Shown: positions 17,124 to 25,599 of the stretch, in pieces
Position numbering within the stretch: the first letter of the stretch is position 1
Layout: each line of letters starts with the position of its first letter
From: Ruminococcus sp. XPD3002
GTDB taxonomy: Bacteria > Bacillota > Clostridia > Oscillospirales > Ruminococcaceae
Length of the DNA stretch: 64,000 bases
Direction: 5' to 3'
Assembly: GCA_900119535.1 (NCBI GenBank)
Contig: FPJT01000014.1
Coordinates: 1 to 64,000 of the forward strand
Notes under the pieces: generated by a model
The model's database searches: none
What the model saw: the letters and a program-made list of their open reading frames with translations, nothing else
Told to the model about the DNA's origin: nothing
Position numbers and translations under genes: made by a program

Positions 17124-17500
17124 CTCGCGGTCAACTGGGCGAGATTTTTTTTTGACTCTGCCTGTGTCTCCAGATTCACACCCCAGAGTTCAAAGAGCTG
17201 CGGCAGCACTTCGTAGATGGAGAAGGTGTTGAACTGCTCCAGCCACTCGTCGGGGCTGTCAGGAACGCCCTCCGGATCGGCGTGCTTTGCCATCGTCCAG
17301 GCGATATTCTCGAACACCTCAAGGCTCTCGATACCGAGACCGGAATTCTCCTCATCGCTCTCGTCAACAGAATCCTTCAGCGCAGAAAAATCCTTGAAGA
17401 TATCCTTGCGGAACTTTGCACGGTAAAGGCGAGGCAGTGTTGCACTCGCCTTGAAAGGAACCTCGATGCCGTCAACAGTAATTGTTTTTCTGATAGCCAT
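17120..17500 (-). CDS. Tail assembly chaperone gpG-like
   Basis: 126 aa starting MAIRKTITVDGIEVPFKASA, followed by PRLYRAKFRKDIFKDFSAL, the standard opening of the phage tail assembly chaperone family. It coats the tape measure protein during tail assembly. The C-terminus SKKNLAQLTAR is encoded by an A9 run suited to -1 frameshifting into the T frame. Lies 15 nt after the major tail protein gene. A second, damaged copy is at 27784-28143. Confidence 0.9.
   Translation of the reverse strand: MAIRKTITVDGIEVPFKASATLPRLYRAKFRKDIFKDFSALKDSVDESDEENSGLGIESLEVFENIAWTMAKHADPEGVPDSPDEWLEQFNTFSIYEVLPQLFELWGVNLETQAESKKNLAQLTAR
17145..17153 (-). promoter_or_regulatory. A9 slippery sequence for -1 frameshift (G to GT)
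   Basis: On the minus strand the codons read TCA AAA AAA AAT. A -1 slip leads into KSRPVDREMTTPLF, continuous with the T frame. Location, direction and family match the known lambda-type G/GT recoding. Confidence 0.8.
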
Positions 17501-17515
17501 ATTCTTTCTCCTTTA

Positions 17516-18163
17516 TCAGTCTGTTGTTGCTGCGGCTGTGCTGCCGCCCTTTGTGGTACTTGCGGAACGTGTATTGGTGCTGTTGTTGGTGGTTGCTGCA
17601 GTCGGGATATAGACTGCGCTGTACCAGTTGTTGTAGGTGGTCTCATCTGTGCTCTCACAGGTCTTGGACTTCACCAGACCGGAAGGCAGTGCGGAAGCCT
17701 TCAGCGACAGTGTCTCTGTCTTGACCTCCTTGCTCTCCTCAGTGGTCTGACCCTCAGTTGCAGGACGGGATGCAGAGCAGCAGTACAGCACGTGGCGGAT
17801 GTGATTCTTGTCTCCATCAAACTCAAAGAGCAGTGCGAACTGAGAAGTCTCCGCATCGTTGCGCTCAACCAGAACGCCCTTGCTGTCGAGCTGTTCACCG
17901 AGGATATCGGTTGCGAAATCGGTGGTGATGAGAGCAATTTCGAGGTCACCCTCATAGCCTGCGTTATTGTTGATGACGTAGTAAACGGTGTTGTCGGCGT
18001 AGAAATTGTCATTCTCACCGTTTGCGTCAATGCTCAGGGAAACTGCACCGGGCAGACGCACAGGCGTTGCAAATGTCGGCACACCCTCGTCAGACCAAGC
18101 CGTGATCTTTGCCCAGTGAACCTTGTTCAGACCGAACTTGACCTTGTTTTTCTTCAGAGCCAT
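17516..18163 (-). CDS. Phage major tail protein (phi13 type)
   Basis: 215 aa from ATG 18163, 7 nt after GGAGG; the ATG two codons earlier is too close. It begins MALKKNKVKFGLNKVHWAKI, with LPGAVSLSIDANGEND and FYADNTVYYVINNNAGYEGD typical of tail tube proteins. It ends in a Ser/Thr/Gly-rich tail. Forms the tube of the non-contractile tail. A truncated paralogue that is nearly identical over its remaining length is at 28155-28601. Confidence 0.92.
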   Translation of the reverse strand: MALKKNKVKFGLNKVHWAKITAWSDEGVPTFATPVRLPGAVSLSIDANGENDNFYADNTVYYVINNNAGYEGDLEIALITTDFATDILGEQLDSKGVLVERNDAETSQFALLFEFDGDKNHIRHVLYCCSASRPATEGQTTEESKEVKTETLSLKASALPSGLVKSKTCESTDETTYNNWYSAVYIPTAATTNNSTNTRSASTTKGGSTAAATTD

Positions 18164-18165
18164 AT

Positions 18166-18483
18166 TCATACCTCCAATGTGTACAGGATCTCATAGAGCC
18201 GTTCGCTCTCGATCCATGTTTCGGATTTTGTATAATAAATGTTGTGCTGATGCAGCACTTCCTCCACACGCTCCTCCGCATCCGGGGATTTTTCATCGGT
18301 GTAAAGCTCGATGTGCAGTCGCTTGAAGCTGACATACATCAGGTTATCCGCACCGAATGTATTTTCACCGGGAGACAGAAACAGCGTGAACGGAGGCTCC
18401 GGGCTCTCACCCTCTGCGAAATGGTGATACGCAAAGGGCAGCCCGATCTCCTGCATCATCTCGGAAATTTCCTCGTAGGTCAC
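18166..18483 (-). CDS. Tail completion/minor tail protein
   Basis: 105 aa (MTYEEISEMMQEIGLPFAYH, FLSPGENTFGADNLMY). In position and content it matches the small tail-terminator protein between the gp10-like protein and the tail tube in HK97-type phages. It overlaps the upstream gene by 4 nt. Assignment rests partly on gene order. Confidence 0.78.
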   Translation of the reverse strand: MTYEEISEMMQEIGLPFAYHHFAEGESPEPPFTLFLSPGENTFGADNLMYVSFKRLHIELYTDEKSPDAEERVEEVLHQHNIYYTKSETWIESERLYEILYTLEV

Positions 18484-18848
18484 GATAACTCCTTTTTGAT
18501 GAGCGTTTCGAGCATATCTGCGCCGTTTGCTTCGGCAGGAGCGATATGCGGGATAGCCGCCACACGTCCGCCGCCGCGCTTTGCATGACCGTGTTCGAGC
18601 AGATGTGCGATCTGATAGCGGTCTTTGCTGTGGACGGTCATTTCCAGTGTGTGGCTATTTTCCTTCGTTTTCTTCGCTGTCCAGCTTCGCTTGTAGCGAC
18701 CGGACTTCACAGGAGCTTTTGCTGAAATCTCATTTTTGACTGCGGTCGCTGTTTTGCGGACTGCCTTTTTCATAGCGGCATCTGCAAGGTCAGCGTATTC
18801 AGATAAGCCTTCCATGATCGCCGCAGCCATATCGTCAATAGATGTCAT
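18480..18848 (-). CDS. HK97 gp10-like phage protein
   Basis: 122 aa. ISAKAPVKSGRYKRSWTAKK and HLLEHGHAKRGGGRVAAIPH are the two signature segments of the HK97 gp10 family (neck/tail connection). It overlaps both neighbours (4 and 14 nt), typical of tightly packed connector genes. Confidence 0.9.
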   Translation of the reverse strand: MTSIDDMAAAIMEGLSEYADLADAAMKKAVRKTATAVKNEISAKAPVKSGRYKRSWTAKKTKENSHTLEMTVHSKDRYQIAHLLEHGHAKRGGGRVAAIPHIAPAEANGADMLETLIKKELS

Positions 18849-19200
18849 CCTTTGATCCCGCCCTTCGTGATTCGCAGATCAGCTTCATATAGTCCTGCGT
18901 CTGATAATTCTGCACAATGCCCTTGATGTCATAGTCAATACCTTCAAAGCGGATGCGGTATACGGTAGAAGTCATCTTTTTTGTCTGCGGAGTCTGACGG
19001 ATAATGACCTCCAGCTTTTGTATCTCTCTGGTCACTCCGGTATTTGTTTCCTCAGCTGCACCGCCGACAGTATTTGATACAGTCACAGAAGCCCAGAGGG
19101 AGAACACCTCATCCCACCGGGCTTTGTGATTTCCGATTGCATCTTTTTTAACATGATTTTCAAGGACGGCGATCCGCTGATTCAGTTTCCCGATCTCCAT
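18835..19200 (-). CDS. Phage head-tail adaptor (head closure)
   Basis: 121 aa opening MEIGKLNQRIAVLENHV, with RWDEVFSLWASVTVSN and YRIRFEGIDYDIKGI, as in the SPP1 gp16-like head-closure family. It joins the connector ring to the tail. It abuts the next gene by 1 nt. Confidence 0.85.
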   Translation of the reverse strand: MEIGKLNQRIAVLENHVKKDAIGNHKARWDEVFSLWASVTVSNTVGGAAEETNTGVTREIQKLEVIIRQTPQTKKMTSTVYRIRFEGIDYDIKGIVQNYQTQDYMKLICESRRAGSKDDIY

Positions 19201-19478
19201 CAGACCACGCCCTCTCTTTGTGCGAATAACAGTGCCCTGAGTGTCAGTGTCAGCGCATGATAATCAGCAGTATTGCGGTTCTCATAGAGGTAAGATACAG
19301 TATACAGCATAGCCTGCCGGGAGGTTTCCTCATTCTCCGCTAACTGCTTTTCATTCATTCTGCCCACATCCATCACGAGCCGCTGTGCCGTATCGATCAG
19401 AGTGAGGATGAGCTTGTCATCCTCACAGTGGTCAACACGGAGGTAGTTTTTTGTTTCAGGCAGTGAGATCAGATTCAC
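19200..19478 (-). CDS. Phage head-tail connector (gp6-like)
   Basis: 92 aa, opening with SLPETKNYLRVDHCEDDKLI and continuing with TAQRLVMDVGRM. This is the small helical connector of the gp6/YqbG type that binds under the portal. It lies 20 nt after the capsid gene in the expected order. Confidence 0.88.
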   Translation of the reverse strand: MNLISLPETKNYLRVDHCEDDKLILTLIDTAQRLVMDVGRMNEKQLAENEETSRQAMLYTVSYLYENRNTADYHALTLTLRALLFAQREGVV

Positions 19479-19498
19479 TTATCTGCCCTCCGTTCTTA

Positions 19499-20755
19499 TC
19501 AGCCGTTGCCGCCGGTATTACCGCCAGTTGTACCGCCGCCCGTGGTGTTGGACTTCGTACCTGCCATCTTCAGCACCTTCACGGACTCCGGCAGGATCAG
19601 ACGACCGTCCACACGCTGTGTGGTAAGGAAGCCGACCTGATCTGTGCGGGCATACAGCTCGTTCAGACGGCGGAAGGTGCGGTTCTGACGGTCTGCCACC
19701 CAGTAATTCTTCATGTCGCCGAAGAGGAGAACACGCTCGCCCTTTGCAATACCGGGCATGAAGGAAGAGGTGCGGATCGGTCTGCCGAGCAGCGTATCCG
19801 GCTTTGCGATGTCGAGCGACGGCTTCCAGAGGTAATTGTCGTTCTTGTCCTTCAGCTTCATGAGCTGAAGCAGGATGGTCTCGTTGCAGACGAACTGTGC
19901 GTTACGACGGTAGGGAGACTTCAGGCTGTAGTAGAGGTCGAACACCTCGTCAAAGGTGATCGCAGTCTGAGATGCTGCAGTGACACCCAGCTCTGCGCCG
20001 CCGGTCTCATCGAGGATACCGAGGGGCTTCTTGTCGCCGTCACCGGTGAAGAAGGCACGCTCCTCGGCATTGCCCATTGCCACACCGAAACGTGCAGCGA
20101 TATACGATGCGAGGTCGAAGGCAGAGTCGTGCAGAAGCTCGTTGCTGATCTTGATCATCGTGCCGAGCTTGTATGCGGAGAGAGTGGTCTGACCGAATCT
20201 GGTGTCAGTCTCCGGGATCTCCTCGCCCTCATCGATCCACTGTGCCTCCATCGTATCGTTGGCGATCGGGATCTTACGGGTACCGCTGTTTGTCTTGATG
20301 ACCGTTGCCATCTGGCGGAAGATGTTGTTCTCTTCCAGTGCCTGAATCAGTCTGCGCTCGAATTCGTCAGGCACAGTGTAGCCGCCCTCGGTGTCCTCAC
20401 CGACAGAGAGTGCATTGCGGACTGCAAGCTGATCGCCCTTGTTGCGGATCATATCCCAGAAGGCGGACTTGTACTCGTCGGTTGCGGTCGGGTTGGTGGG
20501 CGGTGTATTCTTTGTGCCGGGAGCGTTAGTGACGGGCTTGCTGGTCGGTGCGGAAAGAGCCGCATCGAGGGCTGCCTGCTGCTCAAGACGCTCGATCTCT
20601 GCGCCGAGTGCCTGCACCTCACCGGCCATTTTGTTGTACTGCTCGACTGCGGAAGCCTCCACGAGACCGTTCTCACCACGGTGCTTTTCGAGGAATGCCT
20701 TTGTCTGCTCCCACAGGGTATTGCGCTTGCTGCGAAGTTCCATGATCTTGCTCAT
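19499..20755 (-). CDS. Major capsid protein (HK97 family)
   Basis: 418 aa. Residues 1-110 are a coiled-coil scaffold (delta domain: ELRSKRNTLWEQTKAFLEKH). The HK97 fold follows from about 115 to 400 (SVGEDTEGGYTVPDEFERRL, AFFTGDGDKKPLGIL, TLLGRPIRTSSFMP). The C-terminus is Gly/Thr-rich. The scaffold would be removed by the ClpP-like protease encoded next to it. Appears full length. Confidence 0.95.
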   Translation of the reverse strand: MSKIMELRSKRNTLWEQTKAFLEKHRGENGLVEASAVEQYNKMAGEVQALGAEIERLEQQAALDAALSAPTSKPVTNAPGTKNTPPTNPTATDEYKSAFWDMIRNKGDQLAVRNALSVGEDTEGGYTVPDEFERRLIQALEENNIFRQMATVIKTNSGTRKIPIANDTMEAQWIDEGEEIPETDTRFGQTTLSAYKLGTMIKISNELLHDSAFDLASYIAARFGVAMGNAEERAFFTGDGDKKPLGILDETGGAELGVTAASQTAITFDEVFDLYYSLKSPYRRNAQFVCNETILLQLMKLKDKNDNYLWKPSLDIAKPDTLLGRPIRTSSFMPGIAKGERVLLFGDMKNYWVADRQNRTFRRLNELYARTDQVGFLTTQRVDGRLILPESVKVLKMAGTKSNTTGGGTTGGNTGGNG

Positions 20756-20810
20756 ATCTTTTTCTCCGTTTCTGCCGGATATCTCCGGCGGTCATAAAAA
20801 TACAGCCTGC

Positions 20811-21740
20811 TTATCTCAGAAAAGCAAGCTGCTGTTTCAGAATTTCATACGGCATAGAGCCGTCTGCGGTCTTGCCGTCCATACCGATCACAGGCATATC
20901 CGGCACTGTAACTGTCGGTGCGGTCAGCCCTTCCTCGGAAGGTTTCTGTGCATCATCTGTCTTGCTGTCATCGGACGGCTCTGTGCCTTCGGGTACTGCG
21001 GAAGCGGTGATCTTTCCCAGAATGGTCTGCCCCATGACACGGGTACTGTACTCCCAAAGGGCATCGCCGGTGTCCAGCTTGAACGGCTTCTTTTCGGTCT
21101 CTTTCTTTTCATCGCCCTCATCGTCACCGCCTTCCTGATCGGGCTTGTCAGGCTCGTCCGGATCGTCAGGATCATCCTCCTTCTTGTCCGGCGTGGGCTT
21201 TTCGTCAAAGAGGATCTCATCTGCAAAGCCAAGCTCCACAGCCTTTTTCGCATTGATCCAAGTCTCGTCTGACATGAGCTTGCTGATGCGGTTTCTGCTG
21301 AGTCCTGTTTTTGCGGCATAGGCGTTGATGATGCTCTCCTTTACCTCATTCAGCGTTGCAATGGCTTTTTCCATGTCCTTTGCGTTGCCGAAAGCAATGG
21401 TAGAAGGATCATGGATCATGAGAAGTGCGGTGGGAGACATCTGCACGGTATTGCCCGCCATTGCGATCACACTTGCCGCTGATGCAGCGATGCTTGCAAT
21501 CCTGACAGTAACATTGTGCGGATAGTCACGGATCATTGTGTAGATCTCCGCAGCGGCGAAGACGTTGCCGCCCGGCGAATTGATCCAGAGTGTGAGGTCG
21601 CCGTCCTCGGCATACAGCTCATCTCTGAAATCCTGCGGCGTGATCTCGTCACCCCAGAAGGAATCCGAGTCGATCAGTCCCTCAAGGCGGAGCACTCTGC
21701 CGCCGCTGTCATCGTGGATATAGTCCCAGAATTTCGGCAT
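20811..21740 (-). CDS. ClpP-like prohead maturation protease
   Basis: 309 aa. The ClpP-fold domain (about 20-185) shows LWINSPGGNVFAAAEIY, the nucleophile region IASIAASAASVIAMAGN and the histidine in LLMIHDPST. Residues 190-240 are an acidic Asp/Glu/Pro-rich linker, followed by a further 65 residues. Serves capsid maturation. The ATG at 21740 directly follows the portal stop. Confidence 0.93.
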   Translation of the reverse strand: MPKFWDYIHDDSGGRVLRLEGLIDSDSFWGDEITPQDFRDELYAEDGDLTLWINSPGGNVFAAAEIYTMIRDYPHNVTVRIASIAASAASVIAMAGNTVQMSPTALLMIHDPSTIAFGNAKDMEKAIATLNEVKESIINAYAAKTGLSRNRISKLMSDETWINAKKAVELGFADEILFDEKPTPDKKEDDPDDPDEPDKPDQEGGDDEGDEKKETEKKPFKLDTGDALWEYSTRVMGQTILGKITASAVPEGTEPSDDSKTDDAQKPSEEGLTAPTVTVPDMPVIGMDGKTADGSMPYEILKQQLAFLR

Positions 21741-23114
21741 TTACATCCCTCCGTTTCGTACTTTCTTCCTGCGCCTTTTCCGCAGGAATCTGTCATCGGT
21801 TTCTTCGTCAGGACTCTCATCCGGCGTATTCTGTTCTTCCGGCTCATCTGTGTCATCATCGGACTGTTCCGGCTGATTTGCAGCATACGCCGCACCTGCA
21901 TCCTGTAATTTGTTGTAGCTGCCGTTGAGGTAGTAATCATCCCCTCCGAGATCGTGGGGAATGAGATCCATGTTTTCAAGCCTGCGCACATCATTCGGGC
22001 TCATAAAGCCATTACCAACACCGATTGCATAAGCGTTCATTCTGCTCTGATAATCTCCGCGCATCAGATCGTCCACGTTGAATTTCGGGAAATATACATC
22101 CTGTTCCTCTTCCAGCAGAAGGTCTTTGATGATGCCTTTTTCAATGCGGATGATCCACGGCATGAGCGAATACTGCACAAATGCGATACCCTGATGCTCG
22201 ATGTTATTGAAGGTACTGCGCTTCAGATCCTGCACCAGATGTGGCGGCACCTGAAACATTCGGCATATTTCCTCTACATCGAATTCACGGGTGGAAAGAA
22301 ACTGCGAGTCCTCCGGCGGCAGAGATATCGGTTTATACTGCATACCTTCTTCGAGGACTGCGATACGGTGTGCATTGCGGGAACCGCCGTACACTCTCGT
22401 CCAGTTTTCACGGATCTTTTCCGGATTTTTTAGTACGCCCGGATGTTCGAGAACACCGGCAGGCTGCGCTCCGTTTTTGAAGAAGGCACTGCCGTAACGC
22501 TCCACCGCCATTGCTGCGCCCAGTGCATTTTTCATCATGGCAATGGGTGAAAATCCAACAAGACCGTTAAACCCCAGACCGGGGATGTGGAGTATCTCGT
22601 CACGCTGAAAAATGATATCCTTGTCATGCTCACCCGGCTTTTCGTCGGTGTATGCATGGTAGGTGTAAAACAAGTCGCCGCTTTTCGGGTCACGGTCGAT
22701 TTCCATGTTCTCCGGCAGCAGCGGATACAGACCGAGAATTTCATTTTTCCCGTCCCGGACGATCTGCGCATAGGCGTTGCCCCAGAGCAGCAGATGACAC
22801 ATCAGCGCCTCCCAGAATGAGAATGAACTCATTTCGGGATTCGGCTGCCGGTAGAGTATCTTATACAGCGGATGATCGGTAGCGCGTTCCTTGTCCTCGC
22901 CCTTGCCTTTGTACCTGTAAAGGTGCAACGGCAAGCCTGCAATCGTATTTGACAGCAGTCTCACGCAGGCATATACTGCGATGATTTGCATCGTCGTGCG
23001 GTCGTTGACACGCTTGCCTGCGTGTGTCCGTCCGAAGAAGTAGCTGTAGGACGGGCTGTCGTAGCTGTCCTTCGGCTTGTCCCTCGACCGGAACAGTCCG
23101 CTGAAAATTCCCAT
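21741..23114 (-). CDS. Phage portal protein (HK97 family)
   Basis: 457 aa from ATG 23114 (GGAG 8 nt upstream). MQIIAVYACVRLLSNTIAGL, SFWEALMCHLLLWGNAYAQ and EICRMFQVPPHLVQDLKRST are hallmark segments of HK97-type portals. The C-terminal 60 residues are very acidic, then basic. The portal dodecamer is the DNA gate. The gene upstream is not terminase directly, as usual, but a divergent AT-rich gene inserted in the gap. Confidence 0.95.
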   Translation of the reverse strand: MGIFSGLFRSRDKPKDSYDSPSYSYFFGRTHAGKRVNDRTTMQIIAVYACVRLLSNTIAGLPLHLYRYKGKGEDKERATDHPLYKILYRQPNPEMSSFSFWEALMCHLLLWGNAYAQIVRDGKNEILGLYPLLPENMEIDRDPKSGDLFYTYHAYTDEKPGEHDKDIIFQRDEILHIPGLGFNGLVGFSPIAMMKNALGAAMAVERYGSAFFKNGAQPAGVLEHPGVLKNPEKIRENWTRVYGGSRNAHRIAVLEEGMQYKPISLPPEDSQFLSTREFDVEEICRMFQVPPHLVQDLKRSTFNNIEHQGIAFVQYSLMPWIIRIEKGIIKDLLLEEEQDVYFPKFNVDDLMRGDYQSRMNAYAIGVGNGFMSPNDVRRLENMDLIPHDLGGDDYYLNGSYNKLQDAGAAYAANQPEQSDDDTDEPEEQNTPDESPDEETDDRFLRKRRRKKVRNGGM

Positions 23115-23132
23115 GTGCATCACTCCTTTCGG

Positions 23133-23161
23133 TTGACTTTTTTTATAGGCTTTGGTATAAT
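23133..23161 (+). promoter_or_regulatory. SigA promoter of the nuclease-like cargo gene
   Basis: TTGACT (23133-23138), 17-bp spacer, TATAAT (23156-23161), again with TTGACTTTTT. It lies just upstream of the divergent portal start. Confidence 0.88.
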
Positions 23162-23215
23162 ATCATATAGATATAACCTTTCATATAGACCAAATTTATA
23201 ATGGAGTTGGATAAT

Positions 23216-24247
23216 ATGAATAAAATTGAATTAACACCTACTAAAGATATAAAATATTCATCGAGAGCAGATATATTCAAGCAAAAGAAAGAAATAATGT
23301 TTTCTTTTATATCGCCTATTCTTTTTGCCTTGTTAATGGGGTTAAAAAGTGAAGTCGTACAATCTTTGAATGGACTTGATAACATCCGCCTTCGTGAATT
23401 AGCCAGAAATTATCGCGAAGGTGATGGGGACTGCGGAATATGTTTTGAGTACTCGATTCATTCTGCAATTAGAAAAAACGATCCTATAATTATGCAACGG
23501 ATAAATGAAGCACTTAATAAATGTGGAATAAGTGGAAAGAACACTACTTCTATTCTTTTAGGATTTGAGAAAAATAGAGTATTACAGATTAATGATGAAC
23601 TTCTTAGTAATTTAACCGAGAGTTCCACTTTAATCGCTGATGCATTTGGAAATAGAATAGATCTACTTGAACATATTTTTAATATTAGCAATGCCTTCAG
23701 GAATCCTAATTCCAGAAGGTATCTGCCAGATGTAATTAATGGCTTATGGAAAGCAGATTTGCTTTTAGGAAACAAAGAAGAGGATTTATGGGCAGCTGTA
23801 TCAGTCAAAATCAACCCACTTTCACTTGTTTATGCAAATGGTATTGCAATAGGTATTATACCGTCACGTTGGAATCGAATAATATCTATAAAAACAAAAG
23901 GCAAAATGATAGTTTGTCCGTTAATATATGATAACGGTTTTATGGAATACTTTTATGCAACATGGAGAACGGTTAAATCATTTTTAAAAAATGACGCACA
24001 TATTCCTAATGAACGTCTGTTACCTTACGTAGAACAATTACAGATTGCTCAAGTCTTAGAAAGCAAAAGAGATACTCCTGTTATGGAAATCGTTGATGAT
24101 ATTTTCACTAAATTAGCACACAAAAATATAATTTTGCCGGAAAAGGAACCTATCATAACAACAGATATTTTTGATACTAATCCAATTGAAAATACTAACC
24201 GTTCAATAATAGTGCCCGAAATAATCATAAGAAATAATACTTTGTGA
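23216..24247 (+). CDS. AT-rich cargo protein, possible PD-(D/E)XK nuclease
   Basis: 343 aa from ATG 23216 (GGAG at 23203-23206). Family not recognised. The centre reads WKADLLLG at residues 178-185 and, 15 residues later, VSVKIN, with a glutamate helix earlier (GDCGICFEYSIHSAI, E78). Asp181, Ser196 and Lys198 match the spacing of PD-(D/E)XK restriction-enzyme-like cores in which Ser replaces the second acid; this is a pattern match only. It has its own promoter, opposite strand and a clearly lower GC than the phage genes. Its stop ends 2 nt from the terminase stop, so it fills the portal-terminase gap exactly. A defence nuclease carried as a moron is my best guess. Confidence 0.6.
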   Translation: MNKIELTPTKDIKYSSRADIFKQKKEIMFSFISPILFALLMGLKSEVVQSLNGLDNIRLRELARNYREGDGDCGICFEYSIHSAIRKNDPIIMQRINEALNKCGISGKNTTSILLGFEKNRVLQINDELLSNLTESSTLIADAFGNRIDLLEHIFNISNAFRNPNSRRYLPDVINGLWKADLLLGNKEEDLWAAVSVKINPLSLVYANGIAIGIIPSRWNRIISIKTKGKMIVCPLIYDNGFMEYFYATWRTVKSFLKNDAHIPNERLLPYVEQLQIAQVLESKRDTPVMEIVDDIFTKLAHKNIILPEKEPIITTDIFDTNPIENTNRSIIVPEIIIRNNTL

Positions 24248-24249
24248 TT

Positions 24250-25317
24250 TCACAATATAATCATTTCTCTTACATCATACACACTATCATCATTTCCACA
24301 TTCGCATCGTATCGCACGGTCAAGCACCATGATCGTGGCGACCGTTCCGTCGATCTTCTCGGTGGACTTTTCCTTGTCGGGCTTGATGTTGCCCGCCGGA
24401 TCACGCTTGATGAAAATGTTGTCCATGTTCCAGCGCAGCACCGGATGCCCGTTGTGGGCAATCTTCTGCTCCAGCGTCAGCTTCATCAGCTCTTTGGTCG
24501 GCGGCGACATATCACGGTAGCCCTGACCGAACTGCACCAGCGTGAAGCCCAGCCCTTCAAGGTTCTGGCTCATCTGCACTGCGCCCCAGCGGTCGAAGGC
24601 AATCTCCCGGATGTTGAACCGTGAACCCAGTTCGTCGATGAAGTTTTCGATAAAGCCGTAATGCACAACGTTGCCCTCGGTGGTCATCAGGAAGCCCTGC
24701 CGCTGCCATAGGTCATACGGCACATGGTCGCGCCGGACGCGCAGGTCAAGCGTTTCCTCCGGCAGCCAGAAATACGGCAGAATATAATAATGGTCGTCCT
24801 CATCGGTCGGCGGAAACACCAGCACGAAAGCAGTGATATCCGTCGTGGACGAGAGGTCGAGACCGCCATAACATACACGCCCTTCCAGCAGCGATTCGTC
24901 GAAATCAACCTTGCAGGCGTCCCACTTGTGCATCGGCATCCAGCGGACGGTCTGCTTCACCCATTGATTCAGACGGAGCTGTCGGAAGGCGTTTTCTTCG
25001 CCGGGATTCTGCTTGGCGGATTCACAGGCGGCTTCCACCTTGTCCATGCCGATGTTTTCACCCAGCGATGGATTTGAATTCTTTCAGACCTCCGGAGAAG
25101 TCCAGTCGGCATCATCGGGAGCGCCGTAGATGACCGGGTAGAAGGTCTTGTCGATCTTGCGCCCTTCGAGAATGTCCTGCGCCTTCTGGTGCTGTTCGTA
25201 GCAGATGGAATTGGTGTCCGTGCCTGCCGTCGTAATCAAGAAATACAGCGGCTGCATTCGTGCATCACCGGAGCCTTTTGTCATAACGTCAAAGAGCTTC
25301 CGGTTGGGCTGGGTATG
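24250..25317 (-). pseudogene. Phage terminase large subunit, C-terminal half with in-frame stop
   Basis: The frame reads QPNRKLFDVMTKGSGDARM, FLITTAGTDTNSICYEQH, DWTSPEV, stop, KNSNPSLGENIGMDKVEAAC and then the nuclease domain (GGLDLSSTTDITAFVLVF, IAFDRWGAVQMSQ). The TGA sits where related terminases have a Trp codon and the frame is otherwise intact across it. So a TGG to TGA nonsense change is likely. The N-terminal ATPase half (Walker A and B) is missing: at about 25315 the sequence switches to the start of a tape measure gene. DNA packaging cannot work from this copy. Confidence 0.9.
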
Positions 25318-25403
25318 TTTTTATTGACACCTTCCAATGCCTTCGACAGCTTGGTGGTATCGCCGCCGATCTCAACGGTGATGCCCTTGATTCTGTTTGT
25401 CAT
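25281..25403 (-). pseudogene. Tape measure 5' fragment fused to terminase (copy B)
   Basis: ATG 25403 follows GGAGGTGA. The first 29 codons (MTNRIKGITVEIGGDTTKLS, then KALEGVNKN) are nearly identical to the start of the tape measure at 16303. Then the sequence jumps into terminase, out of frame, and stops at 25281. It marks one of the collapse points of the cargo chain. Confidence 0.88.
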
Positions 25404-25430
25404 GCGGTTTCACCTCCTCCGTGAGGGCAT

Positions 25431-25455
25431 AAAAAAGCAGCCCCGAAGGACTGCT
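25431..25455 (-). terminator. UUCG-loop terminator of the hydrolase cargo
   Basis: On the minus strand AGCAGTCC, TTCG, GGGCTGCT, TTTTTT. It lies 28 nt before the tape measure start at 25403, and the tract after it (ATGCCCTCACGGAGGAGG) recurs at copy C. Confidence 0.88.
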
Positions 25456-25599
25456 CAGTGTATATTCAGTTAACGCGCTAAATCAGAATTTGCGGGGAGC
25501 CCCCGCTGGCAGGATTCTTCCAATGCGCCTCACAGCGCAAAGATCGAATAGGCTCTGTGATAAATCAAATTTTAACTGTTAAAGTATTTTTTCTATTTT

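Noticed and set aside
19451-20797. Plus-strand open frame (about 448 codons) opposite the capsid gene
   Set aside because: Shadow of the HK97 capsid gene; composition is unlike a natural protein and no start signal is present.
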